In this document: positions 17,267 through 25,747 of the stretch, piece by piece | Numbering within the stretch: position 1 is the first letter of the stretch | Layout of the letters: each line of letters opens with the position of its first letter | From: Candidatus Melainabacteria bacterium | GTDB lineage: Bacteria > Cyanobacteriota > Vampirovibrionia > Obscuribacterales > Obscuribacteraceae | Assembly (NCBI GenBank): GCA_003963305.1 | Contig: RXJR01000028.1 | Location: forward strand, 288,216 to 352,215 | Direction of reading: 5' to 3' | DNA: 64,000 nucleotides | Made by a program: the position numbers and the translations under genes | The notes under the pieces: model-generated | Database searches by the model: none | Told to the model about the DNA's origin: nothing | The model's input: the letters and a program-made list of their open reading frames with translations, nothing else

Positions 17267-19267
17267 TCAATCGACTGCCTCACTCGATCCACGAAGCGCG
17301 ATCGGTTGAGTAGCCTCAATGAGCCAGTCACGGTCAGCCCCTTCGAGCAAGGGCTCGATATTGCGGCGAACCATGGCGTGGTAGCCGTTCAGCCAAACAA
17401 TTTCTTGTTTGCTCAGCAGCCGCTCGTCGATGAGGGTGCAGTCGAACGGAATCATCGTCAGCACCTCGAAGCTGTGCATCTTGCGCATGCCACCTTCGAT
17501 ATCCGACGCCTTGCCGACCACAAGTAGATTCTCCAGACGAATGCCATGGTCCCCAAAATCATAGGAACCGGGCTCGTCCGAAAGAATCATTCCTTCATCC
17601 AGAGGACAGTCGCCGAGCTTGTAGCCGATTCGCTGCGGACCTTCATGCACCGAGAGGAACACGCCGACACCATGCCCGGTGCCATGGTCAAAATTCAGAC
17701 CCGCGTTCCAGAGCGGCATGCGAGCCACGGTGTCCAGCCGCGCCCCGCTGCACCCCACCGGAAAACGTTGACTGGCGAGGGCAATGTTTCCCTTGAGCAC
17801 AAGAGTATAGTTGCGACGAATCTCGCCGCTCGCAAAACCAACCACCTTGACTCGCGTCGAATCGGTGGTGCCATCGAGATACTGGGCGCCGGTGTCCATG
17901 AGAACACAGTCACCCAAACCGATAGCCCGATCACTCTCCTCGGTCGGAAAGTAGTGGATGTCACGACTGTTCGGGCCCGATGCGACGATTGTGGTGAAAG
18001 ACTCCGAGTAATAGTTCTTGTCTTTCAGGCGCTCCTCAATCAAGCGTCGCACCACATCCATCTCAGTCAGCGTCCCTTTGCCGGCTTCACGATCGAACCA
18101 TGCCAGCATGCGACAAATCGCCGCGCCGTCACGAATGTGAGCAGCACGCGTACACTTCAGCTCATACTCAGTTTTCCGAGCTCGGGGAAGAGCGCACGGG
18201 TCATCTCCGAGTTCAACCGTTGCGCCGCTCTTTTCGAGCACCGCGAAGACCGCGCTGTTCGATGTGCCGGGGTCCAGCAGCACATGTCTTTTGGACTCGC
18301 CCAGCGCCTCCAGATAGCGAGGAAACTGTTCCAGATCCTCGATGCGGCCGCCATCCAGATGCATATGAAGCATTATCGTGACGTTGCGAGGGTCAACAAA
18401 GAGCACTGAACGTCCGCTGTCATAGACTATTGCCCGACTGAGAGGCAGCGGCGTGCATGCAACATCGTTGCCGCGAATGTTGAAGAGCCAGGCGACCGAA
18501 GCGGGATCGGTGATTACCGCCGCTCCGAGCTTGTTCTCCTTGAGACTCTCGGCGACATCCCTGACCTTCTCGAACCAGCGATGACCAGCCACTTCATACA
18601 GTGAACCGGTAACCATAGAAATCGGTCGTGCCGGTTGATTCTCCCAGACCAGATCGACCAGATTCTCAGAGCACGCCACCAGCTCACCACCAGCAGCGGT
18701 GACAGCTGTTTGATAGATTTGGAGGCGATTGAGATTGATGAGCTGCGGGTCGTAGCCAACTCTGTCGCCGGGCTTGATGTTCGAGACCAGCCACTGCACG
18801 GCTGTATCCGTAACTCGGTCCGAAATGAGCACTTCGAACAAGCTCGGGTCGATCAGCTTCGCCGCTTTCACTTTGTAACGACCATCGCTGACGAAAAGCG
18901 CCTTCTCGGAGAGGACGACCGACATTCCAGCCGAACCGTTGAAGTTGGTGAGCCACTCCAGACGCCCGGCGTAGGCTGGCGTATATTCCAGCATGAATTC
19001 GTCGTCGTGCGGCACCAGAAACGCCGCCAGACCGCGCTGAGACAGCTCACTGCGCAGAAGTTCGAGACGAGCAGAGACAGGCAACGCTTCGGGCTTGGCC
19101 AGAAGCTCGCGCTGATGACTGACAGCCTCGAGAACTGCATCTATCTCCGCATCGGTGACTTTCGTACCGAGCAGCAACGCTACAGCAGGACGCTGCAATC
19201 TGAAGGGTGGTGCAGCGGCAAGGCCGGCTGCCAATGCGGCATGATACTCCGACAGAGCTTGTGCCAT
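17267..19267 (-). CDS. Xaa-Pro aminopeptidase (M24B, three-domain APP1 type)
   Basis: Removes the N-terminal residue from peptides with Pro in second position, using two metal ions. It has 666 residues from ATG 19265-19267 after GAAGGATATCGAATC; the extra in-frame upstream region lacks a site. Two creatinase-like N-terminal domains are followed by the pita-bread domain. Metal ligands are visible as LMDTGAQYLDGTTDSTR (two Asp), HGTGHGVGVFLSVHEGP (His), SDEPGSY (Glu) and IRLENLL (Glu). The PSYYDF-like C-terminal extension is typical of the long eukaryote-like form. It pairs functionally with oligopeptidase B and PepF in small-peptide breakdown. Confidence 0.94.
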   Translation of the reverse strand: MAQALSEYHAALAAGLAAAPPFRLQRPAVALLLGTKVTDAEIDAVLEAVSHQRELLAKPEALPVSARLELLRSELSQRGLAAFLVPHDDEFMLEYTPAYAGRLEWLTNFNGSAGMSVVLSEKALFVSDGRYKVKAAKLIDPSLFEVLISDRVTDTAVQWLVSNIKPGDRVGYDPQLINLNRLQIYQTAVTAAGGELVACSENLVDLVWENQPARPISMVTGSLYEVAGHRWFEKVRDVAESLKENKLGAAVITDPASVAWLFNIRGNDVACTPLPLSRAIVYDSGRSVLFVDPRNVTIMLHMHLDGGRIEDLEQFPRYLEALGESKRHVLLDPGTSNSAVFAVLEKSGATVELGDDPCALPRARKTEYELKCTRAAHIRDGAAICRMLAWFDREAGKGTLTEMDVVRRLIEERLKDKNYYSESFTTIVASGPNSRDIHYFPTEESDRAIGLGDCVLMDTGAQYLDGTTDSTRVKVVGFASGEIRRNYTLVLKGNIALASQRFPVGCSGARLDTVARMPLWNAGLNFDHGTGHGVGVFLSVHEGPQRIGYKLGDCPLDEGMILSDEPGSYDFGDHGIRLENLLVVGKASDIEGGMRKMHSFEVLTMIPFDCTLIDERLLSKQEIVWLNGYHAMVRRNIEPLLEGADRDWLIEATQPIALRGSSEAVD

Positions 19268-19326
19268 GATTCGATATCCTTCTGTTAAGACTTGACTTGG
19301 CGACTGGGCGGACTGCTCCGAATCAG

Positions 19327-19842
19327 TCAGGTGAACCTCACCCACGAACCTTTGCGCGACGAACCTTTGCGCGAAGAGCCCTTGCGCGCCTCGCCTTTGC
19401 GTTCGCGCTCGCTTTTGTGCAGATCTTGCCGCCAGGGTTGAGCCAGTTGACGCATATGACGCCACTGCTGCATCCAGAACCAGAGCGACGCGAACTCAGA
19501 CGGCAACTGTTTCGCCGACTCGTACCACCGCGGAATGCGCACGGTGAAAAGTTCCTTCCAGAAGTCCATTGTGCGCATCGTCGGCAAATAGTGCCAGGTG
19601 TAAGCAAGCACAAGCAGATTCTCGGTGACGAAAACGACGGGCGCCGTCAGCACCATGCCGAGAGACTGCGCCGACACAAGAGCGACGACGAAGCAGATGA
19701 GCGCGATAGCCAGAGTGCAGACCAGTCGCTTGGAAAAGCCGACAGTCGGAGCGAGAAGCGAGAGCGCCTGAAGCTTGAACCAGACAGGCACTACCGCGAG
19801 AGCGCCAGCAGTGAGGGCGAACCATAGATTTGAATCGTTCAT
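19327..19842 (-). CDS. Membrane protein with a repetitive basic tail
   Basis: 171 residues from ATG 19840-19842 with GGAG eight bases upstream. Three hydrophobic segments are seen (LWFALTAGALAVVPVWF; LVCTLAIALICFVVALVSA; GMVLTAPVVFVTENLLVLA). A Trp-rich amphipathic part and a basic tail with three R-K-G-S-S-like units follow. The tail is encoded by about 15-bp direct repeats (core AACCTTTGCGCG on the plus strand). No family recognised. The tail may bind phospholipid head groups or nucleic acid. Confidence 0.7.
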   Translation of the reverse strand: MNDSNLWFALTAGALAVVPVWFKLQALSLLAPTVGFSKRLVCTLAIALICFVVALVSAQSLGMVLTAPVVFVTENLLVLAYTWHYLPTMRTMDFWKELFTVRIPRWYESAKQLPSEFASLWFWMQQWRHMRQLAQPWRQDLHKSERERKGEARKGSSRKGSSRKGSWVRFT

Positions 19843-19929
19843 CACATTTTCTCCAGTGGCGGGTGTAGACGCGCCGAAAACTGCGACCTTATGGAAGCAG
19901 TGCCGACACGTCCTACTGCGCCGTTATCG

Positions 19930-19948
19930 ATGAGTGCGCGTCACTCAT
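19930..19948 (-). other. Small stem-loop at the deformylase stop
   Basis: ATGAGTG (19930-19936) and CACTCAT (19942-19948) around a 5-nt loop, overlapping the stop codon of the peptide deformylase gene. Confidence 0.4.
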
Positions 19949-20589
19949 TCGTAGATGCGTTTGGAAGTAGGCAGAGATTGTCTCTGCCCCTGGGACATTT
20001 CGGCGCGCAGCTTTTCCTCAGTCGAGAAATCGCGCTGAGTTCGCAGTCTCTCCAGATAGGTTCTGCCATCAAGATGGTCGCACTCGTGTTGGATGACGCG
20101 AGCCGCAAAGCCCTCGAAATCTTGCACGCGCTCTTCACCATCTACGGTGTCGTATCGGCACCTGATTCTCTGCGCCCGCGGAACAAGCCCCGCATAACCA
20201 GGAACACTGAAGCAGGTTTCCCAGGCGTCGCCAGTGTCATCGGACTTGCCGATGATATCGGGATTGATCATGACGATAGGACGCGTCTGTGACGAAGCAC
20301 CACCAGCGATGCGATTCTGAACAACCAACACTCGCTTCGCTACGCCGATCTGATTAGCCGCCAGACCCGCACCGTTGATTTCGAGAACCAAGGCGACGAG
20401 CTTTTCGCACAGCGATCTGGTTTCCTTGAAATCGGTAACGCGCTCGGTCGGTCTGTGCAGAATCGCCATTCCGATTGTTGTCAGCTCAGGGTGCACCGCC
20501 GCCTTCATATGCGGTGGCGGTGTTTTAGTCCAGCGTTCGGCAGGCTTTTGGGAAGTCAACTGACGCTTGGAGCGATCTTTCCGACTCAT
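19945..20589 (-). CDS. def: Peptide deformylase
   Basis: Removes the formyl group from the N-terminal Met of new proteins. It has 214 residues from ATG 20587-20589 behind AAAGGACTGCTTTC. Three family motifs are present: GAGLAANQIG (motif 1), ETCFSVPG (motif 2, usually EGCLS, with the metal-binding Cys kept), and QHECDHLDG (motif 3, two His and the catalytic Glu). The N-terminal about 30 residues (KDRSKRQLTSQKPAERW) are an unusual basic extension. The non-standard motif 2 suggests a second, specialised deformylase rather than the housekeeping one. Confidence 0.93.
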   Translation of the reverse strand: MSRKDRSKRQLTSQKPAERWTKTPPPHMKAAVHPELTTIGMAILHRPTERVTDFKETRSLCEKLVALVLEINGAGLAANQIGVAKRVLVVQNRIAGGASSQTRPIVMINPDIIGKSDDTGDAWETCFSVPGYAGLVPRAQRIRCRYDTVDGEERVQDFEGFAARVIQHECDHLDGRTYLERLRTQRDFSTEEKLRAEMSQGQRQSLPTSKRIYE

Positions 20590-20602
20590 GAAAGCAGTCC
20601 TT

Positions 20603-21070
20603 TCACTGGTCACTCGAGGGCGAGAAGGGCCAGACCGCCCGCACGAGCCAGACGCACGTGTCGCTGAACAGAATGACGATGAAGACATAGCCGAACAGAG
20701 CGATCGTCAGAGTCCACATGACGTCTTCGTTAAAGAGGAGCGTGCCAAACGCACACAAAATGCCCCAGCCAAGCGCGTTGAGAAAGGCGTGCGGAAGAGC
20801 CGACTTGAGAGGCGACTCCGCCGACAACGTCCAGACCTTCAGGCGAGTGATGTATTCGTAACCCGCCAGCCCGTAGAGGAAGAACATCAGAGGGCGCGGC
20901 AGATGATATTGAGCGCCCAACCCGATGTAAGTGAGAACGACGATAGATCCAACCGCTGCGCCGACAATCTTCGCGATCGTGGTCAGCGACGGCAGCGTGA
21001 TCGAAGTCTTCGCGCCACGAGCGATGACGATCTTGTTTTCCAGCCAGGCGGCAAGTTTCACGTTGTTCAT
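20603..21070 (-). CDS. Hypothetical membrane protein
   Basis: 155 residues; ATG 21068-21070 has AGGA about nine bases upstream. Four hydrophobic segments are seen (IVGAAVGSIVVLTYIGL; PLMFFLYGLAGYEYI; AFLNALGWGILCAFGTLLF; WTLTIALFGYVFIVILF). No catalytic motif. It lies 13 bp before the deformylase start and so is likely cotranscribed with it. Confidence 0.72.
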   Translation of the reverse strand: MNNVKLAAWLENKIVIARGAKTSITLPSLTTIAKIVGAAVGSIVVLTYIGLGAQYHLPRPLMFFLYGLAGYEYITRLKVWTLSAESPLKSALPHAFLNALGWGILCAFGTLLFNEDVMWTLTIALFGYVFIVILFSDTCVWLVRAVWPFSPSSDQ

Positions 21071-21105
21071 GTGTTTCATCCTCAGTTGATTGATCTGTTG
21101 CGAAT

Positions 21106-21132
21106 ACGGTGCGCACAGAGCGCGCGCACCGT
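21106..21132 (-). other. Stem-loop upstream of the membrane protein gene
   Basis: ACGGTGCGC (21106-21114) and GCGCACCGT (21124-21132) pair perfectly with a 9-nt loop, in the 209-bp spacer after the rhomboid gene. Confidence 0.55.
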
Positions 21133-21208
21133 TTACTCGTAGACTCAGATGAACTCGGCAAGCTGCTCCCTGCCCGATCGATTGCTCCTCTGTTTTGGCG
21201 AGTTTCCG

Positions 21209-21228
21209 AAGAGAGCGAAGGCTCTCTT
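21209..21228 (-). other. Stem-loop after the rhomboid gene
   Basis: AAGAGAGC and GCTCTCTT around a four-base loop (GAAG on the plus strand). It lies about 50 bp past the rhomboid stop, in the same spacer as the hairpin at 21106. Together they are a double hairpin separating rhomboid from the next gene. Confidence 0.55.
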
Positions 21229-21279
21229 GGATGAATGTGCTCCGCCATGCGCATTCACTCAGGAGAGCCCTCCTGCCGG

Positions 21280-22089
21280 TCACGAATTCGATTTGAATTT
21301 TCGGACCGGCAGTGAGATCAGCCTGACAGCGCTGCGCCAACAATTGCATATGAAGGCTTCCAACCAGTCGGCGATATCGTCGTAAAGCTCCTTCTGATAA
21401 GGAGGCAGAACGACCTGAGCCGGCTGCGACCTGAACAGTGCACTGAATCGCAAGGTCGTTGCGAAGAGCGCTCCGAACAGGAAACCGCCGATGTGTGCTG
21501 TGATAGCAACACCACGCGGACCATCGGAGAAGTAGTACGCGGTGAACTGCAGCCCGGCATAATCGAGCAGCATCACCAGCGCGTTCGATGTCATCACTTT
21601 GACACCCATAAGCGAAGTGATTCTCGCTTTAGGCCAGAAGACAAGAAACGCACCGACCACCGCCGCCATCGCACCACTCGCACCGATGAGCCCGTTGCCG
21701 AGCGACTCGATCTGAGCAAAGAAGAGCGCCGCACAGATTCCAGATGCCAGATAGAAGCAGAGGAATTTGACCTTCCCCAGACGCGCTTCGATAGCAGGAC
21801 CGAGCGCAAACAAGAAAGGCATGTTCGTGAGCAGGTGAATGACATTCCCATGCAGGAACATATACACGAACACGCCTGCCACCGCGTGGAAGAGGAGATC
21901 GGGATATCCCGTTGCAAGAGCAATCTCACCCTTGCCCACGGTGAAAGTCCAGTGGGTGATCGTATAGCCGAGAATGCCGGAATCGCGTAGCGCCATCTCA
22001 CCGATGAAAGCTGCGATATTCAGCATAATCAGCGTATACGTCACCCACGGGAATTGCTTGAACTGCAAGTTCGTGAAGAGCGGTAGCAT
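21280..22089 (-). CDS. Rhomboid-family intramembrane serine protease
   Basis: Cleaves membrane proteins within the bilayer. It has 269 residues; ATG 22087-22089 follows GGAGGAAGCTG. Six or so membrane segments; HGNVIHLLTNMPFLFALG matches the rhomboid loop-1/TM2 pattern. The nucleophile is in GASGAMAAVVG and the partner His in AITAHIGGFLFG. A longer upstream reading frame overlaps the previous gene and is not needed. Start and upstream stop overlap as TGATG, so translation is probably coupled to the 130-residue protein and the whole Bat-like operon. Confidence 0.93.
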   Translation of the reverse strand: MLPLFTNLQFKQFPWVTYTLIMLNIAAFIGEMALRDSGILGYTITHWTFTVGKGEIALATGYPDLLFHAVAGVFVYMFLHGNVIHLLTNMPFLFALGPAIEARLGKVKFLCFYLASGICAALFFAQIESLGNGLIGASGAMAAVVGAFLVFWPKARITSLMGVKVMTSNALVMLLDYAGLQFTAYYFSDGPRGVAITAHIGGFLFGALFATTLRFSALFRSQPAQVVLPPYQKELYDDIADWLEAFICNCWRSAVRLISLPVRKFKSNS

Positions 22090-22481
22090 CAGCTTCCTCC
22101 CTGTCGGCACCATATGCAGTGCCCGCGGCGAAGACCGCAAGCGCACAGAGGCTCTGACTGCTCCTGACGCTGCCGCGACCATGACACTCGTCCAGCCCAG
22201 ATCAAGATGAGCATCATCGCGGCGAGGAAAAGCGACATGAACAGATTCGCACTCTGACGTCTGACACTGTCACTGATTTCGCGCAGCGCTGAACTGAACG
22301 TCTGCATGCGAGAGTTCGACGCAGTTGGCGCAGGCGTACCGCCGTCCAATTCCTGCGGCTCAGGTTTGAACATTTGAGCATGCGCGACACTGCTCAATTC
22401 CAGCCCGAAGTCAACCGTTCGAACCCCGGGCAGGAGTAAAGCTACTGCAACAACGGCAGCAGCTAGTCTTATGTGTCTCAT
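22089..22481 (-). CDS. Small exported or membrane protein with a Cys-rich tail
   Basis: 130 residues from ATG after AAAGGATGAAGCT. The N-terminus is a signal peptide or anchor (LAAAVVAVALLLPG), a Pro/Thr-rich part follows, then one membrane segment (LFMSLFLAAMMLILIWAG). The basic tail ends with C-x-C and C-x-x-C pairs (LCACGLRRGHCIWCRQ), which could bind a metal. The stop overlaps the rhomboid start. It may be an adaptor or substrate of rhomboid. Confidence 0.72.
   Translation of the reverse strand: MRHIRLAAAVVAVALLLPGVRTVDFGLELSSVAHAQMFKPEPQELDGGTPAPTASNSRMQTFSSALREISDSVRRQSANLFMSLFLAAMMLILIWAGRVSWSRQRQEQSEPLCACGLRRGHCIWCRQGGS
22108..22121. repeat. Near-match CACC-N6-GGTG palindrome
   Basis: CACCATATGCAGTG, one mismatch from the 14-bp palindrome, 18 bp upstream of the rhomboid start and inside the end of the preceding gene. 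Confidence 0.4.
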
Positions 22482-22493
22482 AGCTTCATCCTT

Positions 22494-23654
22494 TCACAGA
22501 CTCCGCGGTTTCGGCACAATTTTGCACAGGTGAGCAACCAGCTCTTCATGTCGTGATTGCGGGATCGTCTCACCCCTGTAGATCGCCGCGTGAAGAATCG
22601 ACAATGCAGAGATTACATCCACAGCGATCGGCACCTCTTTCAAGTTGTTCTCAACAATGGAGCTCTCGAACGTCGACAGTCCATATCGAGCCTGCAGGAA
22701 AGTCTTCAACGCAGAACTGATCAGCTCGTAGTGCCTCTGCGTGAAGCCCATCTTGTTGCCGGAAACAATCGTCTCATCGAGCGCCAGCCAGGTCGACTGA
22801 TCGATTGAAAGCAAGTGACGTGGACGCAGCCGATTGATGGTACGCACCAGAAACAACAGCGCCGCCAGTCCGAGGCTAAGGAACCCCAACACCAGGCTCG
22901 GCACATAAGCCCATGAGATGCGCATCTGTGCAAGCGCGTGGTCAGTCATGAACAGGTCAGACTTCGTACCCGGCGGCACAGTATCGTGATGCAGCAGAAC
23001 CAGGTCGGTCGTGACCAGATCCTGCCAGATCGGAGTGCCTTCCTCAGAAACAAGAGTAGCGTAACGCAGAGTCAGGCTGACAGGAAGATATTGTTTTCCT
23101 GTTTCGAAGCTCTGGACAGTTAGTTGGAACGTCACTTTCGTGCCGACCTCGACCTGGTCAACCCGAGCTTGCGGCTCACCGACCAGCTCATAACCGCTGC
23201 TATTGTCATTCAGATCGACGCTGCGCAGATCCACAACCGCTCCTGGTGCAAGCACGACCTCGAGAGTGACCGGAATCTTTTCACCTGTGTAGTGACTGAC
23301 CTGAGTCGGTGCCATGACATGAATGAGCACTTTGCCCCGACCGCACTTCATCTCGATATTGGGTGCAATCGGAAGCGGCGCCTTTTCGACGACAGCTGGC
23401 TTCGGCGCATCGGGAGCCGGCGCAGCCGCGGGCGGTTCGCCATTAGGAGACGGCGATTTCCACTCGATAGGTGCGGACGGATCACGCTGCTTAACAGGAA
23501 CAGTCTCCACCTTTTCAAACGCGCAGCCATCTTCAGGTGGCAAGAGTAGTTCCGGCGCCGCAGTCTCCCTTTGTACATCTGCACGCACATCTTGAGCGCG
23601 AGCCGTTAATGTCAGAGCGAGCAAAATGCTCGCTACTAAAATCGTAGTTCGCAT
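22494..23654 (-). CDS. BatD-like exported protein with a cytosolic tail
   Basis: 386 residues; ATG 23652-23654 follows GAGGAGAACACG. A signal peptide (TTILVASILLALTLTARA) is followed by a Pro-rich linker. A beta-rich extracytoplasmic domain (about 110-250) comes next, with one membrane segment (VPSLVLGFLSLGLAALLFLV) and an about 110-residue helical cytosolic tail. This order matches BatD or the BatD/DUF4381 proteins that accompany MoxR-VWA operons, which is the setting here. Function in those operons is poorly known; stress resistance or metal or cofactor insertion is usually proposed. Confidence 0.7.
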   Translation of the reverse strand: MRTTILVASILLALTLTARAQDVRADVQRETAAPELLLPPEDGCAFEKVETVPVKQRDPSAPIEWKSPSPNGEPPAAAPAPDAPKPAVVEKAPLPIAPNIEMKCGRGKVLIHVMAPTQVSHYTGEKIPVTLEVVLAPGAVVDLRSVDLNDNSSGYELVGEPQARVDQVEVGTKVTFQLTVQSFETGKQYLPVSLTLRYATLVSEEGTPIWQDLVTTDLVLLHHDTVPPGTKSDLFMTDHALAQMRISWAYVPSLVLGFLSLGLAALLFLVRTINRLRPRHLLSIDQSTWLALDETIVSGNKMGFTQRHYELISSALKTFLQARYGLSTFESSIVENNLKEVPIAVDVISALSILHAAIYRGETIPQSRHEELVAHLCKIVPKPRSL

Positions 23655-23670
23655 CGTGTTCTCCTCTAAG

Positions 23671-24597
23671 TTACGATGCACCAGCCAGCAACATAGCCAG
23701 CGCTTCAGCCGGATCATCACCAGTTCTGAATGTCCAAACAGTACAACCGCACGAATCGGTCAACTGCTTGAGCACCTGGTCTTTGTGGCGACGATATTCT
23801 TCCCGCCACCTTTTTCGTCCTTGCTCAGTCAAGCTGACGACGCTCGTGGCGCCAGTCCGCAAGTCACGCAACTGCCGCACACCGCTGCCGGAAGGCAGTT
23901 CTTCCTCGCGGCGGTCTTCCAACATTACGCAACACACGTCATGCATGCTGGCAGTGTGAAGGAGCGCATCCATGTCGCCCTGACTGAGATTGGCAAAGTC
24001 AGAGAGAACAAAGACAAGCGCTCTGCCGTTACTGGGAACGTTCGCCAGCGCCAGCATCAGACCCGATTCCGCCACTGGTGTCGCCGACGATGGCGGAGCC
24101 GAAGTGGAGAGATACAGCCAGAGACCTTCCTGCAGACTTTCCATGCTGGCAGGTTGTGTCAGCATTCTCCACTCCAGGCGAGCGTCGCTGTAGACCATCG
24201 AGCCGATATTGTCGCCTCTCTGTTCTGCCGCGACGAAGATCCCAGTCTGGATCTCAGCAGACAGAATCGATTTACTGGTGCGTTCTGTGCCGAATGCCAG
24301 AGTCGGCGAAGCATCGGCGATGACGATGATATCCAGCGGCGTCTGGTCCTGATAAACCGTGGTGAGTAGTTCGGTCCATCCCGTAGCCGCAGAGGCGATA
24401 TCGTCGACTCTTTCACCCGGGCTCCACTGTGCCACATGCTGGATATCGAAGCCGGCGTCAACAGTGCGATTACTGTCACGCCAACCGAAGCTTTGCGCCA
24501 GATGATGCGTGCGCCAGTCTACATTGAGCATCGCCGGCACAACATGATCGAGTATCGACGCAATGATCTCATCGATACTTTCTCTTCTGCGTTCCAT
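23671..24597 (-). CDS. DUF58 protein (MoxR-associated VWA-like)
   Basis: 308 residues with GCGAGGAGAAACGC before the ATG. The segment VAQWSPGERVDDIASAAT corresponds to the DUF58 signature (R-Y-x-P-GD-x-R-x-IDW). It is followed by IIVIADASPTLAFGTE, a VWA-like metal-site strand (D-x-S) as in the family. It is encoded 47 bp after the MoxR gene. In known operons DUF58 and MoxR proteins act together as chaperone and adaptor. Confidence 0.82.
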   Translation of the reverse strand: MERRRESIDEIIASILDHVVPAMLNVDWRTHHLAQSFGWRDSNRTVDAGFDIQHVAQWSPGERVDDIASAATGWTELLTTVYQDQTPLDIIVIADASPTLAFGTERTSKSILSAEIQTGIFVAAEQRGDNIGSMVYSDARLEWRMLTQPASMESLQEGLWLYLSTSAPPSSATPVAESGLMLALANVPSNGRALVFVLSDFANLSQGDMDALLHTASMHDVCCVMLEDRREEELPSGSGVRQLRDLRTGATSVVSLTEQGRKRWREEYRRHKDQVLKQLTDSCGCTVWTFRTGDDPAEALAMLLAGAS

Positions 24598-24643
24598 GCG
24601 TTTCTCCTCGCGATCAACAGCGTACCTTGCCGCGCGCTGCCGA

Positions 24644-25660
24644 TCAGGTTTCAGAAACAGTAGCCAGGATCTGCTCGATAAAGCTTTCCGGCGTCTCTCT
24701 GTTCTTGCCGAATGACGCCTTCGGACTCATCTTGAAGTGCGGACGGGCAGCATCAGGGAAGACAAAGCGAACGTGATGCGGTTCGATACAGGGGCTGCCC
24801 GTAAACACAGCAACTGCGGCAGCAGCACGCAACAGATAATGATTGAGTCTGTCGCAGCCACCCCAGCTCACCAGATCGGCGAAATTCCCGCCATCCCTGC
24901 GCTTCACCTGATGAAATTGGTCGTAGTCAGGGTCGACCGACGCCGCCAGTCGGACAACGTAGTCGAGAATTGCTGCCGAAGGTTTGCGAAGCATCGCCCT
25001 GGTTTCGCTTCGCATCGTCGCCATGTCGGCCAGAGTCAGAGCCGGATTAATTACGTCTTCGGGATGCTCCCGTTGCAGGTTCTCATTGGCGTTCACAGCC
25101 TGGAGTTGACGGACCGTTAGAATTGGCCAGTCGATTAAGAACATGAATCGATCCGAAGTAGCGTTGTTGAGCGCGACGGTTCCCCGAGACTCAGTGCCGT
25201 TGATCACAGCCATGAGCTGAAAGATTTCTTCCAGCCGAGTTGTAACACCATCTACAGTGTATTGCGCCTCGGCCATACCTTCAAGAAATGCGCTCTGTGT
25301 TTGTACACTGGCTCGGTTGAACTCATCGACAAGGAGCAAGTTGAGCCCAAGAAGCGGGCTTGGTCTGAACACCTTGCCGTGTGCAGTCTCAACGGTGTAC
25401 CCGGTGATTGATGCCGGTTTGAGGTCGGCGGTCATCTGGAGACGACCGATTTTAGCCCCGCCGATGGCTTGAGAGCTGGCCTTCATCAGCAAAGACTTAG
25501 CTTTGCCTGGCTTAGCCATAACGAGAACATGCCCGCGCGCCGCGAAAGCACACATGAGCATAAATCGGGGTCGTTCCAGCCCGACGATGACCTTGTTTGT
25601 CTCCTCCATGTATTTCAGGACAGGAGGGTAAGTGAGTTGAATACCAGGGGCGATCTGCAT
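24644..25660 (-). CDS. MoxR-family AAA+ ATPase
   Basis: 338 residues; GGGAGAGAAGCG precedes the ATG. Walker A reads AKPGKAKS, where MoxR proteins usually have G-x-P-G-x-(A/G)-K-T, so the first Gly is Ala and the last residue Ser. Walker B is LLLVDEFNRAS. The MAEAQYTVDG and AVINGTESRGT segments match MoxR sensor regions. It sits between VWA and DUF58 genes, the classic MoxR arrangement. It probably remodels a partner complex using its VWA proteins as adaptors. Confidence 0.9.
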   Translation of the reverse strand: MQIAPGIQLTYPPVLKYMEETNKVIVGLERPRFMLMCAFAARGHVLVMAKPGKAKSLLMKASSQAIGGAKIGRLQMTADLKPASITGYTVETAHGKVFRPSPLLGLNLLLVDEFNRASVQTQSAFLEGMAEAQYTVDGVTTRLEEIFQLMAVINGTESRGTVALNNATSDRFMFLIDWPILTVRQLQAVNANENLQREHPEDVINPALTLADMATMRSETRAMLRKPSAAILDYVVRLAASVDPDYDQFHQVKRRDGGNFADLVSWGGCDRLNHYLLRAAAAVAVFTGSPCIEPHHVRFVFPDAARPHFKMSPKASFGKNRETPESFIEQILATVSET

Positions 25661-25747
25661 CGCTTCTCTCCCAGTTTCGCGTTGAGGGATAACGAAAAGC
25701 TCCGGCTCTAGCCGGACTAATTCGTCTACACACGGCGCGTTCTCAAC

